DNA of 64,000 bases from the NCBI GenBank assembly GCA_949128115.1, contig OX421966.1, forward strand, positions 1,922,001 through 1,986,000. The letters run 5' to 3'. The notes beneath the pieces are model-generated. The model was given only the letters and a program-made list of their open reading frames with translations, was not told the origin of the DNA and did not search any database. The first letter of the stretch is position 1. Each line of letters begins with the position of its first letter. This DNA is from Anaspis maculata. Taxonomy: Eukaryota > Arthropoda > Insecta > Coleoptera > Scraptiidae. The position numbers and the translations under genes are program-made. Positions 45,928 to 58,380 of the stretch are shown piece by piece.

Positions 45928-47198
45928 CAATAGTAACTTTCATTATAGTGGTATACCCAACGCTTGCGCCAAATTTTGGCGTCAAATACAAAATTTGCGA
46001 ACAAATGCTACAAAATCGCAAGAAAAACCGCCACAAAGTTGAAAAATACGCGCCGCAGCGAACAGGGTAATAGGCTAGAGGTAAATACACACTAGTGATT
46101 ACTTATTTTGCATCAAAAAGTCCGCATTGTTCATTAAATTATAAATAACTGCGTTTTACATTGATCGGATGTGCGTACGCAACCCATAATGCAACCCCCA
46201 CCAACTCTATTTTCAGTTTGACAAGCAACGGCCGTGACTTTCCGCTGCTGTCTGCTGTCAACATCAACTATTTATTCGCCATTTTGGAGTTCGCTCCGAG
46301 TGTCGTACGTTTGTGAACAAGTGGGCCGCTATTCTTGAATCGTGTGAGAAAAGTCCCTGGGAGTTTTATATAATCCGTAGGTACTACACTTCTGTAGCGA
46401 AAGTTGTCCAAAAACCACGATTTTAGGCAACATTCGCTACATCAGTGTACTCCGGAATGTATTGTGTATGAATGTATTGAATCTATCCTTGGTGACCCGT
46501 TTCGGAGTGAAATTTTTCCGGTTACACAGCTTCACCCACCGTGCACATTGTCACATTCCTCGCAAGACTTTGCGTGTTTTTCAAATTTCTCCAGTACCAA
46601 GTTTTTACGCTATTTTAAGCACGTTTTTGGGAATCGGATAAAGAAATACATATTTTTGTCATTATACCGACTATCACTGTGCCCATTCCCATGAGCACAA
46701 TGTTTAACGGCCCCTTTCACTTGTTTTTCCATGATTTTTGGAAGGATAACACCGCTGATTTAGTTTCGAAAAAACTGATTTTTATACTTTGAAGAGCACA
46801 GGGCCGCTATTCTTGAATCGTGTGGGAAAAGTCCCTGGAAGTAAAATACATTCCGCAGTACACTGATGTAGCGAGTGTTGCGAACTTTCGCTAGTCAAAC
46901 TGAAAATAGAGTTGTTGGGGGTTGCATTATGGGTTGCGTACACACATCCGACCAATGTAAAACGCAGTTATTTATAATTTAATGAACAATGCGGACTTTT
47001 TGATAAAAAATGAGTAATCACTAGTGTGTATTAACCTCTAGCCTATTACCCTGTTCGCTGCGGCGCGTATTTTTCAACTCTATGGCGGTTTTTCACGCCA
47101 TTTTCTAGCATTTGTTCGCAAATTTTGTATTTGACGCCATTACTTCAGAAGACGAGTATGCGCGCTGATGGCGCGCTGGATAATGAAAGGTACTATTA
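45928..47198. mobile_element. Foldback element with 245-bp inverted arms
   Basis: Inverted arms lie at 45978-46222 and 46894-47138, both bounded by GGCGTCAAATAC outside and TTTTCAGTTTGAC inside, with many scattered substitutions. A further inverted pair is at 46428-46463 and 46845-46880 (CGCTACATCAGTGTACTCC and its complement). Outside the main arms, CAATAGTAACTTTCATTA (45928-45945) is complementary to 47181-47198. The loop carries a direct repeat, GGGCCGCTATTCTTGAATCG, at 46323 and 46801. No transposase is present; the 96-codon frame at 46404-46694 is not recognisable. I read it as a non-autonomous foldback or MITE-like element with imprecise ends. Confidence 0.75.
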
Positions 47199-48199
47199 TC
47201 GATAACAAATAATTTTCCAATAGGTAGAGGTTGATATTAAAAATAGTTCCTAGCTAATTTGGTCTTAGGCATAATTCTGAAGCTAAATTATTGATTGTCA
47301 TTTTTTATCAGAATCAGCTCAAGTAGGTACTCAAGGTGCGGTTTAGTCAATCAAGGCTAGTTCAAAGCTTCTCTATGCCAACTTAAGACATGAGAGCTCG
47401 TAATAATTTTTGGTTTCAACTTCTAAATACGTAGGTAGGTAATAAGAATATGGCCTGAAAGTATCTCTACTTGCAAAAGCGTAACGATAAGAATTAGGAA
47501 AGGATGTATACCCTAGTGTCTTTTATGGACGAGAGTTAGGAATCCAAAGATAATGAGAATAACGAGATGCTAATCGTAAATGCGCGGCAATAACAAAGCG
47601 GAGGTGTTTGCGGAGAGCGAGTTTCGAAATTCTTCTCATCTCATCCGCAAAGTGTTGTGTGTTTGTGTGTGTTCCCATGGGGGTCTTCTTCTTCTCCCCT
47701 TCCGGCCGCGCCTCCCGGACCCCTTATCGAGCCCATCTTCTTGCCACGTGCCACGACATCTGTTCCGTCACCGGAACCTCTTTGTTGTCCTGTACCTACC
47801 ATGCGGCAGATGGTGCCTCTCTGCCTCATGGCCAGAAGCCGATATCGGTGGGTATACCTATCACCTAGTACCCGCAGTATGGGGCTGGATCCCGGGATGA
47901 AAGAGAGCTTTTGTGATTGTGAAACCATTATTATTTTCTTTCCGATTATCGTCTTGGATTTTTCCTGGAATAGCTCGAAGAATAACTTCCCTATGCTCAC
48001 CTTTTATCTACTCTAGTATTTAGGTATCACAATGATAGTACCAATCCATCCAATATTTTTTTATACGTTGATAAAAATCGTTGAGAGCAAAACATGAGAC
48101 TGAGAGGCGCAAAGATGGAGAGAAGGTAGAATCTAACCGATTGCCTCAAATGATACGGTTTACTCAGGTATAGCGTATTTTTTTGGCTAGCTCATATTT
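47199..48199. other. Spacer with a short GC-richer patch
   Basis: Mostly AT-rich spacer. A locally GC-richer patch at 47640-47860 carries a TG-rich run (GTGTTGTGTGTTTGTGTGTG) and several overlapping open frames of 86-119 codons on both strands. Overlap in many frames and lack of any domain make coding unlikely; an exon cannot be excluded. Confidence 0.5.
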
Positions 48200-48403
48200 T
48201 CTGGCAAGGTGATTTTTCAAAATACTATAATGATAAATCCACGCCGTTTTCGAGAAAAAGATCTGAGACGATTTCTCAGAAGATTTCTTTCAGAATCATA
48301 TTCAATATGTTTCAAGTCTTTTCGACTAGTGCATTCGTTGGCTTTTTTGAACTTCCAATCGGGGAAATTTCTTGAATCTCCCACGCATTCACCGAGAGTT
48401 CCT

Positions 48404-51000
48404 CACGTACTTCTCGCGAGAAATAGATTCGACGCCATTTCTCGAATCCTTCCTTTAAGAATCATATCCGCAATATTTGGAGTATCTTTGACTAGTTCTT
48501 CAAGCTTCCAGCGCTTCAGTTGACTTTCTTGAACTTTCTGACCAAATGATTCCTCGAATTTTCCTCGAATTAACTAGTAGTATCTCAAAAAACTTCTTCC
48601 AAGACATTGATTCGACGCGTTTTCTCAGAAATTTTATTTGGAAGAATCATATTCAACATATTCGAAGGATCTCCGACTGGTGCTTTCTTTGGCTTTTTGA
48701 ACTTCCAAAATTAAGCTGAAGTCAAGACTTTTCTGCTGGCGTTTTGGTTGGTTCTCTAGATATTCTCACAAAACTTTTCTGGAGTTTCCCACAAATATAC
48801 CTAGGGAGTATCTCACGTCTCACAAACTTCTCGCAAAAAAAGATCTCACACGATTAAAAAAAAATCTCTGGTAATCCCGATGATTATCTTGAATGGATTC
48901 TTTCCGACTAGTGCTTCGGTTGGCCTCTCTGAAATCCCTGGCAAAATAGTTTCTCTGATTTCTCACTAATTCATCTATAGTATCTGCAAGAAATTGATTC
49001 GACGCGAGTTCTCAAAAAATTTATTCCAAACTCATTCTTAACATGTTCAAAGTCCCTTAAATTAGTGTTTCTGTTGGCCTTGCCAAACTTTCTGGTGGAA
49101 CAGTTTTCTCAAAATATTTTCCCAAAATCAAGCTGAAGTCAAGATGAGTGTCAGGTCCTTTTCGCTGGCGCTTTCCTTGACTCTTTCGAACTTTTTGGAA
49201 AAATAACTTCTTGAATTTGTCACTAATTCACCAGGAGTACCTCACGAACTTCTTGTGAGAAATGGATCTGACGCGATTTTCCAAATAATTTCTTTCAAAA
49301 TAATATCCACAATGTTTGAAGTCTCTTTGTCTAGTGACTTCTATGACCTTCTTGAACTCTCTGGCATTTAATAATCTCTTTGATTTATTGAAAGTTGTTT
49401 ACGAACCTCCTACAAGAAATCAATTCGACGCGATTTTTCGGATGATTTCTCTTCAAATCAAAGTAAACATGTTTGAAGTCTCTCCTACTAGTGCTTTCGT
49501 TGGCCTTTCCAAACATTCTGATGGAACAATTTTTAGAATTTCTCACGAACATTCTGGGAGTATCTCATGAACTTCTTGCAAGGGATAGACCTGATGCAAT
49601 TTGAGAAAAAAAACTCTCGATCAAAAAGCTCAACTCAAGATATTTCAGAACTTCCCAATTGATGTTTTGATTGGCTCCTTGAACTTTTCTGGCAAGAGAT
49701 CCCTGGAGTTTCTCACCATCATACTTGAAGAATCTTACAAACTTCTCGCCAAAAATAAATCTCACACAATTGGAAAAAAATCTCCGTAAGTCTTACCCGT
49801 CATGTTCAAAATCTCTCCGACTCTAGTGCTTCCGTTGGCCCTTTTGAGCTCTCTGGCTAAATAATTTCTCTGTTCCCACGAATTTACTGGGAGTACCTCA
49901 CAAACTTCCTTCAAGAAATCAATTCGACGCGAATTCTTGGAAGATTTCTTTCAAAATCATATTAAACATGTCAAAGTTTCCGCGACTCGTGCTTTCGTTG
50001 GCCTTTCCAAACTTTCTGGCGGAACAATTTCTTGACTTTCTCACAATTCCACTTGGAGTATCTCACCAACTTCTCGCGAGGAATCAATCTGATGCTATAT
50101 AGAGAAAAATTTTCAAAATTAAGCTCAAGTCAAGATGTCTCAAGTATTTTCAGCTGGTGTTTTGAGAGGCGTCTCAACCTCTCTGGTAAAACATTCCCAG
50201 AGCTTCCCACCAATTCACCTGGAGTGTCGCACGGACTTCTCGCAAATAACAGATCAGACACAATTACGAGAAAAGTTCTTTGAAAATCAGATAAATTATG
50301 TTCAAAGTCTCTCCAACTGGTGCTTTCGTTGGTCTTCTTGGACCCACTGGCAAATAATCTTGGTGATCTCTCTCAAACTCACTGGAAGTATCTTACGAAC
50401 CTCCTGCAGGAAATTGATTAGATGCAATTTTTCTTGAGATTTCTTCCAAAATCGTATCCAACATGTTCAAGGCGAGGTCCAAAGTTTCTTCAGCTGGTGC
50501 TTATGTTGGCATTTTCAAACTTTCTGGGAGAACAACTTCTTGAATTCCTCAGGAATTCACTGAAGGTATCTCACAAACTCCTTGCAATGAATGGATCTTG
50601 TGCGATTCAGGAAAAAAGTTTCTAAAGCAAACCCAACTCAAGATGTCTCAAGTATTTTCGGCTGGTGTTTTGTTTGTCTCTTTGAACTTTCTGACGCAAC
50701 ATTGTTGTGATAGTGTTGAAGTCGTTTCGACTAGTGTTTTCGTTGGCCTTCTTCCAACTCCATGGCGAAATAATCTCTGGGATTTCTCAGAAATTCACCA
50801 AAAGTATCAATTCGACGCGAGTTCTCCAGAAATTTCTCCTTGATTCATTTTCAAAATGTTCAAAGTCTCTTCAACAAGTGCTTTGGTTGGCCTTCTCAAC
50901 CTTTCTTGTGAAATAATCTCTCGAAGCTTTCATGAATTCATGAATTCACCGACAGTATCTCACGAACTTCTCGCGCAAAATAGATCTAATGCGATTTCTC
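48404..51000 (+). repeat. ~2.7-kb tandem duplication, copy 1
   Basis: This copy aligns with 51138-53810, with offsets of 2,734 bp at its start rising to ~2,810 bp. The change is due to a ~74-bp stretch missing here near 49103. Short homology around TTTCT brackets the missing part. Many identical runs (50032-50300 against 52840-53108) show that the copies are much younger than the ~165-bp monomers they contain. Confidence 0.88.
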
Positions 51001-51137
51001 GAAAGATTTTTTACAAATCAAGCTCATATCACAAATAATGATATTTCAAGTCTTTTCGGTTGGTTATGCTCTTGAACTCTCTGAACTCATTGGCAAAACA
51101 ATTTCTAGATTTTTTCCCGGATTCACTGAGAGTATCC

Positions 51138-53810
51138 CACGAATTTCTCGCGAAAAATAGATTTTACGCGATTTCTCGAATCCTTCCTTGAAAATCATAT
51201 CCGCAATATTTGGAGTATCTTTGACTAGTGCTTCAAGCTTCTAGCGCTTCCGTTGACTTTCTTGAACTTCCTGACCAAATTATTCTTGGGATTTTCCTCG
51301 AATTAACTGGAAGTATTCCAAAAAACTTCTTTCAAGGCATTGATTCGACGCGTTTTCTCAGAAATTTCATTTGAAAAAATCACATTCAACATGTTTGAAG
51401 GACTCCGACTGGTGCTTTGTTTGGCTTTTTGAACTTCCAAAATTAAGCTGAAGTCAAGACATTTCAAGACATTTCTGCTGGCGTTTTGGTTGGCTCTTCA
51501 AATTTTCTAACAAAACATTTCTGGAGTTCCCCACCAATAAACCTAGGAAGTATCTCACGTCTCACGAACTTCTCGCAAAATAAGATCTCACACGATTGAA
51601 GAAAAATCTATGGAAATCCCGATAATTATCTTAAATGAAATCTTCCCGACTAGTGCTTCCGTTGGCCTCATGGAACTCCCTGGCAAAATAGTTTCTCTGA
51701 TTTCTCACATATCCACCTATAGTATCTGCAAGAAATTGATTCGACGCGAGTTCTCAAACAATTTATTCCAAAATCATTTTTAACATGTTTGAGGTCTCTT
51801 AAATTAGTTTTTTGGTTGGCCTTGCCAATCTTCCTAGTGGAACAGTTTCTTGAATTTCTCATGAATTTATTGGCAGCATCTCACGAACTTCTCGCCAAAG
51901 ATAGATCCGATGCGATTTCTCAAAATATTTTTCCCAAAATCAAGCTGAAGTCAAGATGTGTCAGGTCCTTTTGGCTGGCGCTTTCCTTGACTCTTTTGAA
52001 CTTTTTGGAGAAACAACTTCTTGATTTTGTCACTGATTGACCAGGAGTATCTCACGAACTTCTTGTGAGAAATGGATCTGACGCGATTTTCCGAATAATT
52101 TCTTCCAAAATAATATCTACAATGTTTGAAGTCTCTTTGTCTAGTGACTTCAATGATCTTCTTGAACTCTCTGGCATTTAATAATCTCTTTGATTTATTG
52201 AAAGTATTTTACGAACCTCCTACAAGAAATCAATTCGACGCGATTTTTCGGATGATTTCTCTCCAAATCAAAGTAAACATGTTTGAAGTCTCTCCTACTA
52301 GTGCTTTCGTTGGCCTTCCCAAACATTCTGATGGAACAATTTTTTGAATTTCTCACGAACATTCTGGGAGTATCTCATGAACTTCTTGCAAGGGATAGAC
52401 CTGATGCAATTTGAGAAAAAAAACTCTCGATCAAAAAGCTCAACTCAAGATATTTCAGAACTTCCCAGTTGATGTTTTGATTGACTCCTTGAAATTTCTG
52501 GCAAGAGATTCCTGGAGTTTCTCACCATCATACCTGAAGAATCTTACAAACTTCTCGTCAAAAACAAATCTCACACAATTGGAAAAAAATCTCCGTAAGT
52601 CTTACCCGTCATGTTCAAAATCTCTCCGACTCTAGTGCTTCCGTTGGCCCTTTTGAGCTCTCTGGCTAAATAATTTCTCTGTTCCCACGAATTTACTGGG
52701 AGTATCTCACAAACTTCCTTCAGAAATCAATTCGACGCGAATTCTTGGGAGATTTCTTTCAAAATCATATTAAACATGTCAAAGTTTCCGCGACTCGTGC
52801 TTTCGTTGGCCTTTCCAAACTTTCTGGCGGAACAATTTCTTGACTTTCTCACAATTCCACTTGGAGTATCTCACCAACTTCTCGCGAGGAATCAATCTGA
52901 TGCTATATAGAGAAAAATTTTCAAAATCAAGCTCAAGTCAAGATGTCTCAAGTATTTTCAGCTGGTGTTTTGAGAGGCGTCTCAACCTCTCTGGTAAAAC
53001 ATTCCCAGAGCTTCCCACCAATTCACCTGGAGTGTCGCACGGACTTCTTGCAAATAACAGATCAGACACAATTACGAGAAAAGTTCTTTGAAAATCAGAT
53101 AAATTATGTTCAAAGTCTCTCCAACTGGTGCTTTCGTTGGTCTTCTTGGACCCACTGGCAAATAATCTTGGTGATCTCTCTCAAACTCACTGGAAGTATC
53201 TTACGAACCTCCTGCAGGAAATTGATTAGATGCAATTATTTTTCTTGAGATTTCTTCCAAAATCGTATCCAACATGTTCAAGGCGAGGTCCAAAGTTTCT
53301 TCAGCTGGTGCTTACGTTGGCATTTTCAAACTTTCTGGGAGAACAACTTCTTGAATTTCTCAGGAATTCACTGAAGGTATCTCACAAACTCCTTGCAATG
53401 AATGGATCTTGTGCGATTCAGGAAAAAAGTTTCTAAAGCAAACCCAACTCAAGATGTCTCAAGTATTTTCGGCTGGTGTTTTGTTTGTCTCTTTGAACTT
53501 TCTGACGCAACATTGTTGTGATAGTGTTGAAGTCGTTTCGACTAGTGTTTTCGTTGGCCTTCTTCCAACTCCATGGCGAAATAATCTCTGGGATTTCTCA
53601 CAAATTCACCAAAAGTATCAATTCGACGCGAGTTCTCGAAATTTCTCCTTGATTCATTTTCAAAGTGTTCAAAGTCTCTTCAACAAATGCTTTGGTTGGC
53701 CTTCCCAACCTTTCTTGTGGAATAATCTCTTGAATTTTTCATGAATTCATGAATTCACCGGCAGTATCTCACGAATTTCTCGCGAGAAATAGATCTGTAG
53801 CGATTTCTCA
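51138..53810 (+). repeat. ~2.7-kb tandem duplication, copy 2
   Basis: This is the second copy of the block at 48404-51000. It retains the ~74 bp missing from copy 1 (about 51845-51918, including TTATTGGCAGCATCTCACG), so it represents the longer form. Together the copies form a two-unit higher-order repeat of about 16 monomers each. Confidence 0.88.
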
Positions 53811-54170
53811 AATAGTTTCTTCAAAAATCTTTTCCATCATGGTTGAAGTCTCTTCGACTAGTGCTTTGGTTGGCCTTCTTGAACTAACCGGCGAATAATC
53901 TTTCTGATTTCTCACAAATTCACTGGATGTATCTTACGAACTTCCTACGCAATTAAAAAATCCAACGCAAAATTCCCACGCAAATTGATCCAACGCAATT
54001 TTTCAAAAAAAAATTCAAAATCATATTCAACATGTTTCAAGTCTCTTCAACTCGCGCTTTCTCTTGCCTTTTGAGACGATCTGCCGAAACAATTTCTTGA
54101 ATTTCTCACAAACTTACCGGGAGTATCTCACGAACTTCTCGCGAGAAGTAGATCCGACGCAATCGCTCAA

Positions 54171-55964
54171 AAGTGTACCTCCGATATAATTTGTAAGACG
54201 TATAAACTTGTGCTAATTCCTTCGACACTTTGAAGCTTTACTGTAAGAAGTTTTCCGGGATTTCTCGCATGAATTAAATAAAAATACTCCACGACTAGTC
54301 CGAGGAACAGATTCCACGAGACTTCAATGCGTATACTCCCAAGGATATTTATAAAAGTTTCAAAGTGAAATCCAATGTAAGTAGGCATCTTCCGATAGCT
54401 CAACGAGTAATTTTCCCTTGCATTTTTCGAAAATTCTGAAATTTCTGTTGTGAAACATCTCATGCCAGGCCAACTCCGATTCGGCTCGAAACGCATATAA
54501 ATGACCGATATTAAATTTCCCATAGCCCATCCGTGTTTTATATGGCCAACAGCCGTTTCACGTATTTAACGAAGCGATGCAATAATACCACCTGCAAGCC
54601 GACTAGACGTAACATACACGTTGATTTTCATTTGTTACACACCTGTTAATACCGCCATGGTCCATGGTTGGTTGAAAATGACCTGCAATACTCGATCGTT
54701 TACGTTTACTTGTTTCAAAAACAGCTTTTAATTTGGTGTTTGTTCTTTGTCCACGTTCCTGGGTATATTTGCTTCCTACCAAGTCTTTTGACCTCATACC
54801 CGGCAGAAAAAATTGAATGTCATCAGTTTCCATTGGCTGGTCATTAAATAGCGAAAATGTGTCAATTACGGGTAACAGAATACAAGAGCCTAATGAACTA
54901 TACATTAACCCGAGAGCGCGTACGCTGCAATTAGTGGGGTGGCTAATTGGGAGGAAATGCCAAAACCTGGAATCAATCACCACTATTTCGCAATGAGTTT
55001 CCGCTTTGATGGAATTTTTAATTTTATACCTACCTACCACACCGGCTCTATCCCATGCCTAGCTAGCTGATAAAAAACCAAATTCACACGGCTCGCGGCG
55101 AGTACGATGGGAATTTAGGGTGATATAGGAAAAGAGTAATGATAATATCCGTATGTGGTGGAAGGTGGGTAAGCCCGTGGGAATATAAAGTGCAGCGTGG
55201 GTGAGTGGCTAGAATTTAACCGTCGATTGTTTTTTATCGCCCATCAAGCAGTATAGGCACCCATACGCAAACTGTCTGGGAATCAGAGCTTTTTGAGATT
55301 AAGCTCGAAAGCTTCACCTTGTAGCCTACCTGAAACGCTGAATGCCCATTGTACCCAATTGCTCAATACGTGGAGAATCTCAAGAATTCTTTTATATAAT
55401 ATCGTTTCCTTCAGCTATTTCCTTTGAACTTGTCTGCAGAAAATTCATTTTATATATTTTTCGTCGGCAAATAAGTATAAGGTAATATGCGCAAGTAGTT
55501 TTCAACTGTTGGGTATTTCGAATCGCCGAAGAGTATATTCATAACTTGTTACGGCAAGTTCTCGTGTGATCTTGTGAAACTTGTTCCTGTGTGCTTTTAT
55601 GTAGTTTTGATAAAAGCTCCGAAAGCTCTATTCACACACACGCTCACACTCACACACAGTTTCTACAGTGTGTAATATTGGCGAAGGGTTCGTTCTCACG
55701 GCGCTAACCATATTCCCATGTCCTTTTTATATAGGTACAACAACCCACCTATACCTGATCCAGAAACCGTAGATAAAGGTTTAATAAAGCGAGGTTCGAT
55801 TGGATTAATTTTCATTATACAAGCTATTATTGTCAAATAGTCGATTTTTGCTGATCATTTGCCGCGAAATCTTCCTGTGGAATTGAATACAAGTAACTAG
55901 ACAGTCTCTAGAACGGGAAGATTGAAATTTCAGTTCCAAGGAAAAAGGATCTAGCGTGTAGTCA
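54171..55964. other. Spacer with two unassigned minus-strand open frames
   Basis: Single-copy-looking DNA. A minus-strand frame of 118 codons ends at 54167 and one of 145 codons at 54603; the latter is described separately. No domain is recognisable. A run of CACA-type simple sequence lies near 55635-55660. Confidence 0.5.
54603..55040 (-). CDS. Unassigned open frame of up to 145 codons, possible exon
   Basis: This is the longest frame in the right half outside repeats. The frame has no ATG at its upstream edge; the first usable internal one begins MYSSLGSC. The C-terminal part is basic and polar (KYTQERGQRTNT, then FETSKRKRSSIAGHF). A donor-like GCAGGTCATT falls within it. I do not recognise it, and its composition neither supports nor excludes coding. 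It could be an exon of a gene extending beyond this stretch or a chance frame. Confidence 0.2.
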   Translation of the reverse strand: MVGRYKIKNSIKAETHCEIVVIDSRFWHFLPISHPTNCSVRALGLMYSSLGSCILLPVIDTFSLFNDQPMETDDIQFFLPGMRSKDLVGSKYTQERGQRTNTKLKAVFETSKRKRSSIAGHFQPTMDHGGINRCVTNENQRVCYV

Positions 55965-57166
55965 TTTGAATCAAAAGGAGAAAAAGGAAAAAAAAAGAAA
56001 AAACACTTACTGAATGATCCAGGTTACAGAATCCAGACCAGAATGAGCCGTTTTTCTACAGCTGCAAGGCAAGGACCCGTCTGGATTTTCATTGACGTTA
56101 AAACGCCGAAATTAATTGAATTTACTAAGTGACAACAAAACTCATTTTTGGAGAGAATAAAGGTAGAAGAGGTTAGATGATATGTCAATTTGCATTGACT
56201 ATTTCACCGAAAAAAAAAACATTAATTTCCCCATAACTGGCACACAAACGTTTGTTTCGAGCTTGTTAGTTCTCGTCAGTGACAGATATATGTTGGAATT
56301 AAGCCCTAAATGACCTAAAAAAATTAAATAAAATCGAAAGGGAAATGTCAGAAAATTCTTCAGCTCGTTACCGGAACCCCGGTCAGGATGATTATTTGAA
56401 TCAAAAGGAGAAAGAGGGAAAAAACGAAAAAACACTCACTGAATGATTCAGGTTTTAGAATCCTGACCGGAATAAGCCGCTTTTCTACGGCTGCAAGGCA
56501 AGAACCCGTCTGGATTTTCGTTGACGTTGAAACGCCGAAATTAATTGAATTTACTAGGTGACAACAAAACTCATTTTTGGAAAGAATAAAGGTAGAAAAG
56601 GTGAGATGAAGTGTCAATTCGCATTGACTATTTCACCGGAAAAAAACATTAATTCCCCCATAACTGGCATACAAAAGTGTGTTTCGAGCTTGCTAGCTCT
56701 CGTCAGTGACAGATATATGTTGGAATTAAGCCCTAAATGACCAACAAAAATTAAAATCGAAAGGGAAATGTCAAAAAATCCATCAATTCGTTACCGGAAC
56801 CCCGGTCAGGATAATTATTTGAATCAAAAAGAGAAAAAGGAAAAAAAAAGGAAAAACACTTACTGAATGATCCAGGTTTCAGAATCCAGACCAGATTGAG
56901 CCGCTTTTCTACGGCTGCAAGGCAAGGACCCGTCTGGATTTTCGTTGACGTTGAAACGCCGAAATTATTGAATTTACTAGGTGACAACAAAACTCATTTT
57001 TGGAAAGAATAAAAGTAGAAAAGGTAAGATGAAATGTCAAGTTGCATTGACTATTCCACCGAAAAAAAAACGATAATTTCAGCATAAGTGGCATACAAAC
57101 GTTTGTTTCCAGCTTGTTAGCTCTCGTCAGTGACAGATATATGTTGGAGTTAAGCCCTAAATGACT
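55965..57166. repeat. ~425-bp tandem repeat, nearly three copies
   Basis: Copies begin with TTTGAATCAAAAGGAGA or a variant at 55965, 56395 and 56818, giving periods of 430 and 423 bp. Each contains TTACTGAATGATCCAGG, CTGCAAGGCAAGGACCCG, TTGACGTTGAAACGCCG and CGTCAGTGACAGATATATG. The third copy stops after CCCTAAATGAC at about 57166. Copies differ by ~5-10% by eye. The 76-131-codon minus-strand frames repeat with it. Confidence 0.93.
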
Positions 57167-57379
57167 TGTCATAATAAACAGGCAAGTAAATTCACCGCTA
57201 AGACAAGGTGAGCTATTCACATTGTGCTCGTGAGAACTTGCAATAATCTTTTCACTGGGATGTTTCAGATCAGCAAGGCGTGAGAAAACTGCAAAATCAA
57301 GCAACTTGAAAATTAAACCGGGACACTGTTCTCGAATATAACGTGCATAACAACTATCACCCCTCGAGAACGCCGCGAT
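57167..57379. other. Short spacer
   Basis: About 210 bp between the 425-bp repeats and the next block of the ~165-bp family. I see nothing recognisable in it. Confidence 0.5.
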
Positions 57380-58380
57380 ATTTTTTTATTGAGTTCATGA
57401 GAATTCCCAGAAATAATTCTGCAAAAAAATATTTGCAGGGATCATCTTGTTGGAGAGCTTCAGCAGATCAAAAAAAAGAACATTGAACACCTTGAGAATG
57501 ATACCAAGAAACTGTTCTGAGAAACTGCGTGAGAAATATTCTTTGGCGAGAATGGCGTGAGATGCTTTTGATGAATTCATGCGAAATTCTGTGGAAAATT
57601 CCGTTACAAATCACTAACAGGTTTCATCGGCCGTGGTCGGCTCAAGCTTTTTCAAGAGATGAGTTTTGGGATTCCACATCAAAAATTCTCTAAGAGTACT
57701 CACGGAGCTCTCAGAGAAGTGAATCTCACGTGATTTTTAGGAAGAGCGGAATGCATCAGCATTTTTACCGGTTCAAGTCAATCTTCGAAAGTGTTTCCGT
57801 TGGCATGTTGCAACTTTTGGCATGTTGAATCTTCTTCTTGGATAAAACTTTTCACGAATTCCGCGAGTAAGATTTCACAATTTCCCTGAAGCTTGCCTCC
57901 AAAATCAAAGTTGAGGTGCTGAAAACTTCTCCAACCGGCATTTTGTTTGGTCGATTCAAACTTCGCGGAATTATTTCTGGAATTTCTCACGAATTAATTA
58001 ATGATATTTCACGACATTCTTGATATTAGATCTCAAGCTTTTTTGTCCAACTACTCCAACTGGAGTCTACAAAAATTTTGAGAATACCAAACGTGCTGTT
58101 CCACTCGATCGATTCATATAACATTCTCAGTGAATTCTTGTGAGAACTCCGGAATCAATTTGCGAAAAAGCTTCAACTGTTCAAACGAAACACTAGAAAT
58201 TTGTACATCGTGAATCGGATGCACGCAGTTCTGAGAAATCACGTGAAATCTATCTTCCACGAGAACGCCGTGAGATACATACACAGAATAAGAGAAAAAT
58301 CCTATTGATTCTTCCAACTGGAAGATTCAAAAAGCAAGCAAAAATTCTAGTTTGAGACATTTGCAAATTTTGAAATCATT
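57380..58380 (-). repeat. Degenerate ~165-180-bp repeat family, reverse orientation
   Basis: Copies read as the reverse complement of the 48200-54170 consensus. Examples are TTCATGAGAATTCCCAG, CTGCGTGAGAAATATTC and GAATGGCGTGAGATGC. Confidence 0.7.

Larger units (their letters stand above)
48200..54170 (+). repeat. Degenerate ~165-180-bp repeat family, forward orientation (main block)
   Basis: Around 33 diverged copies. The consensus includes TATCTCACGAACTTCTCGCG, AGAAATAGATC(T/C)GACGCGA, TTTCTTTCAAAATCATATTC, AACATGTTCAAAGTCTCTTC and GACTAGTGCTTTCGTTGGCC, then a CTTTCTGG(C/T) segment, TTGAATTTCTCACGAATTC and ACCGGGAGTA. The 12-bp palindrome TTCTCGCGAGAA is intact at 48411-48422, 53777-53788 and 54136-54147 and degenerate elsewhere. 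Open frames of 60-111 codons recur with the repeat and are not genes. Confidence 0.88.

Noticed and set aside
47580..48016. Overlapping frames of 86-119 codons around a GC-richer patch
   Set aside because: Three or more frames on both strands are open together, which indicates base composition rather than coding; no motif is recognisable.
49316..53744. Paired frames in the ~165-bp repeat family that look conserved (for example 50032 and 52840)
   Set aside because: Their similarity comes from the 2.7-kb tandem duplication; the same frames are not kept in other monomers.
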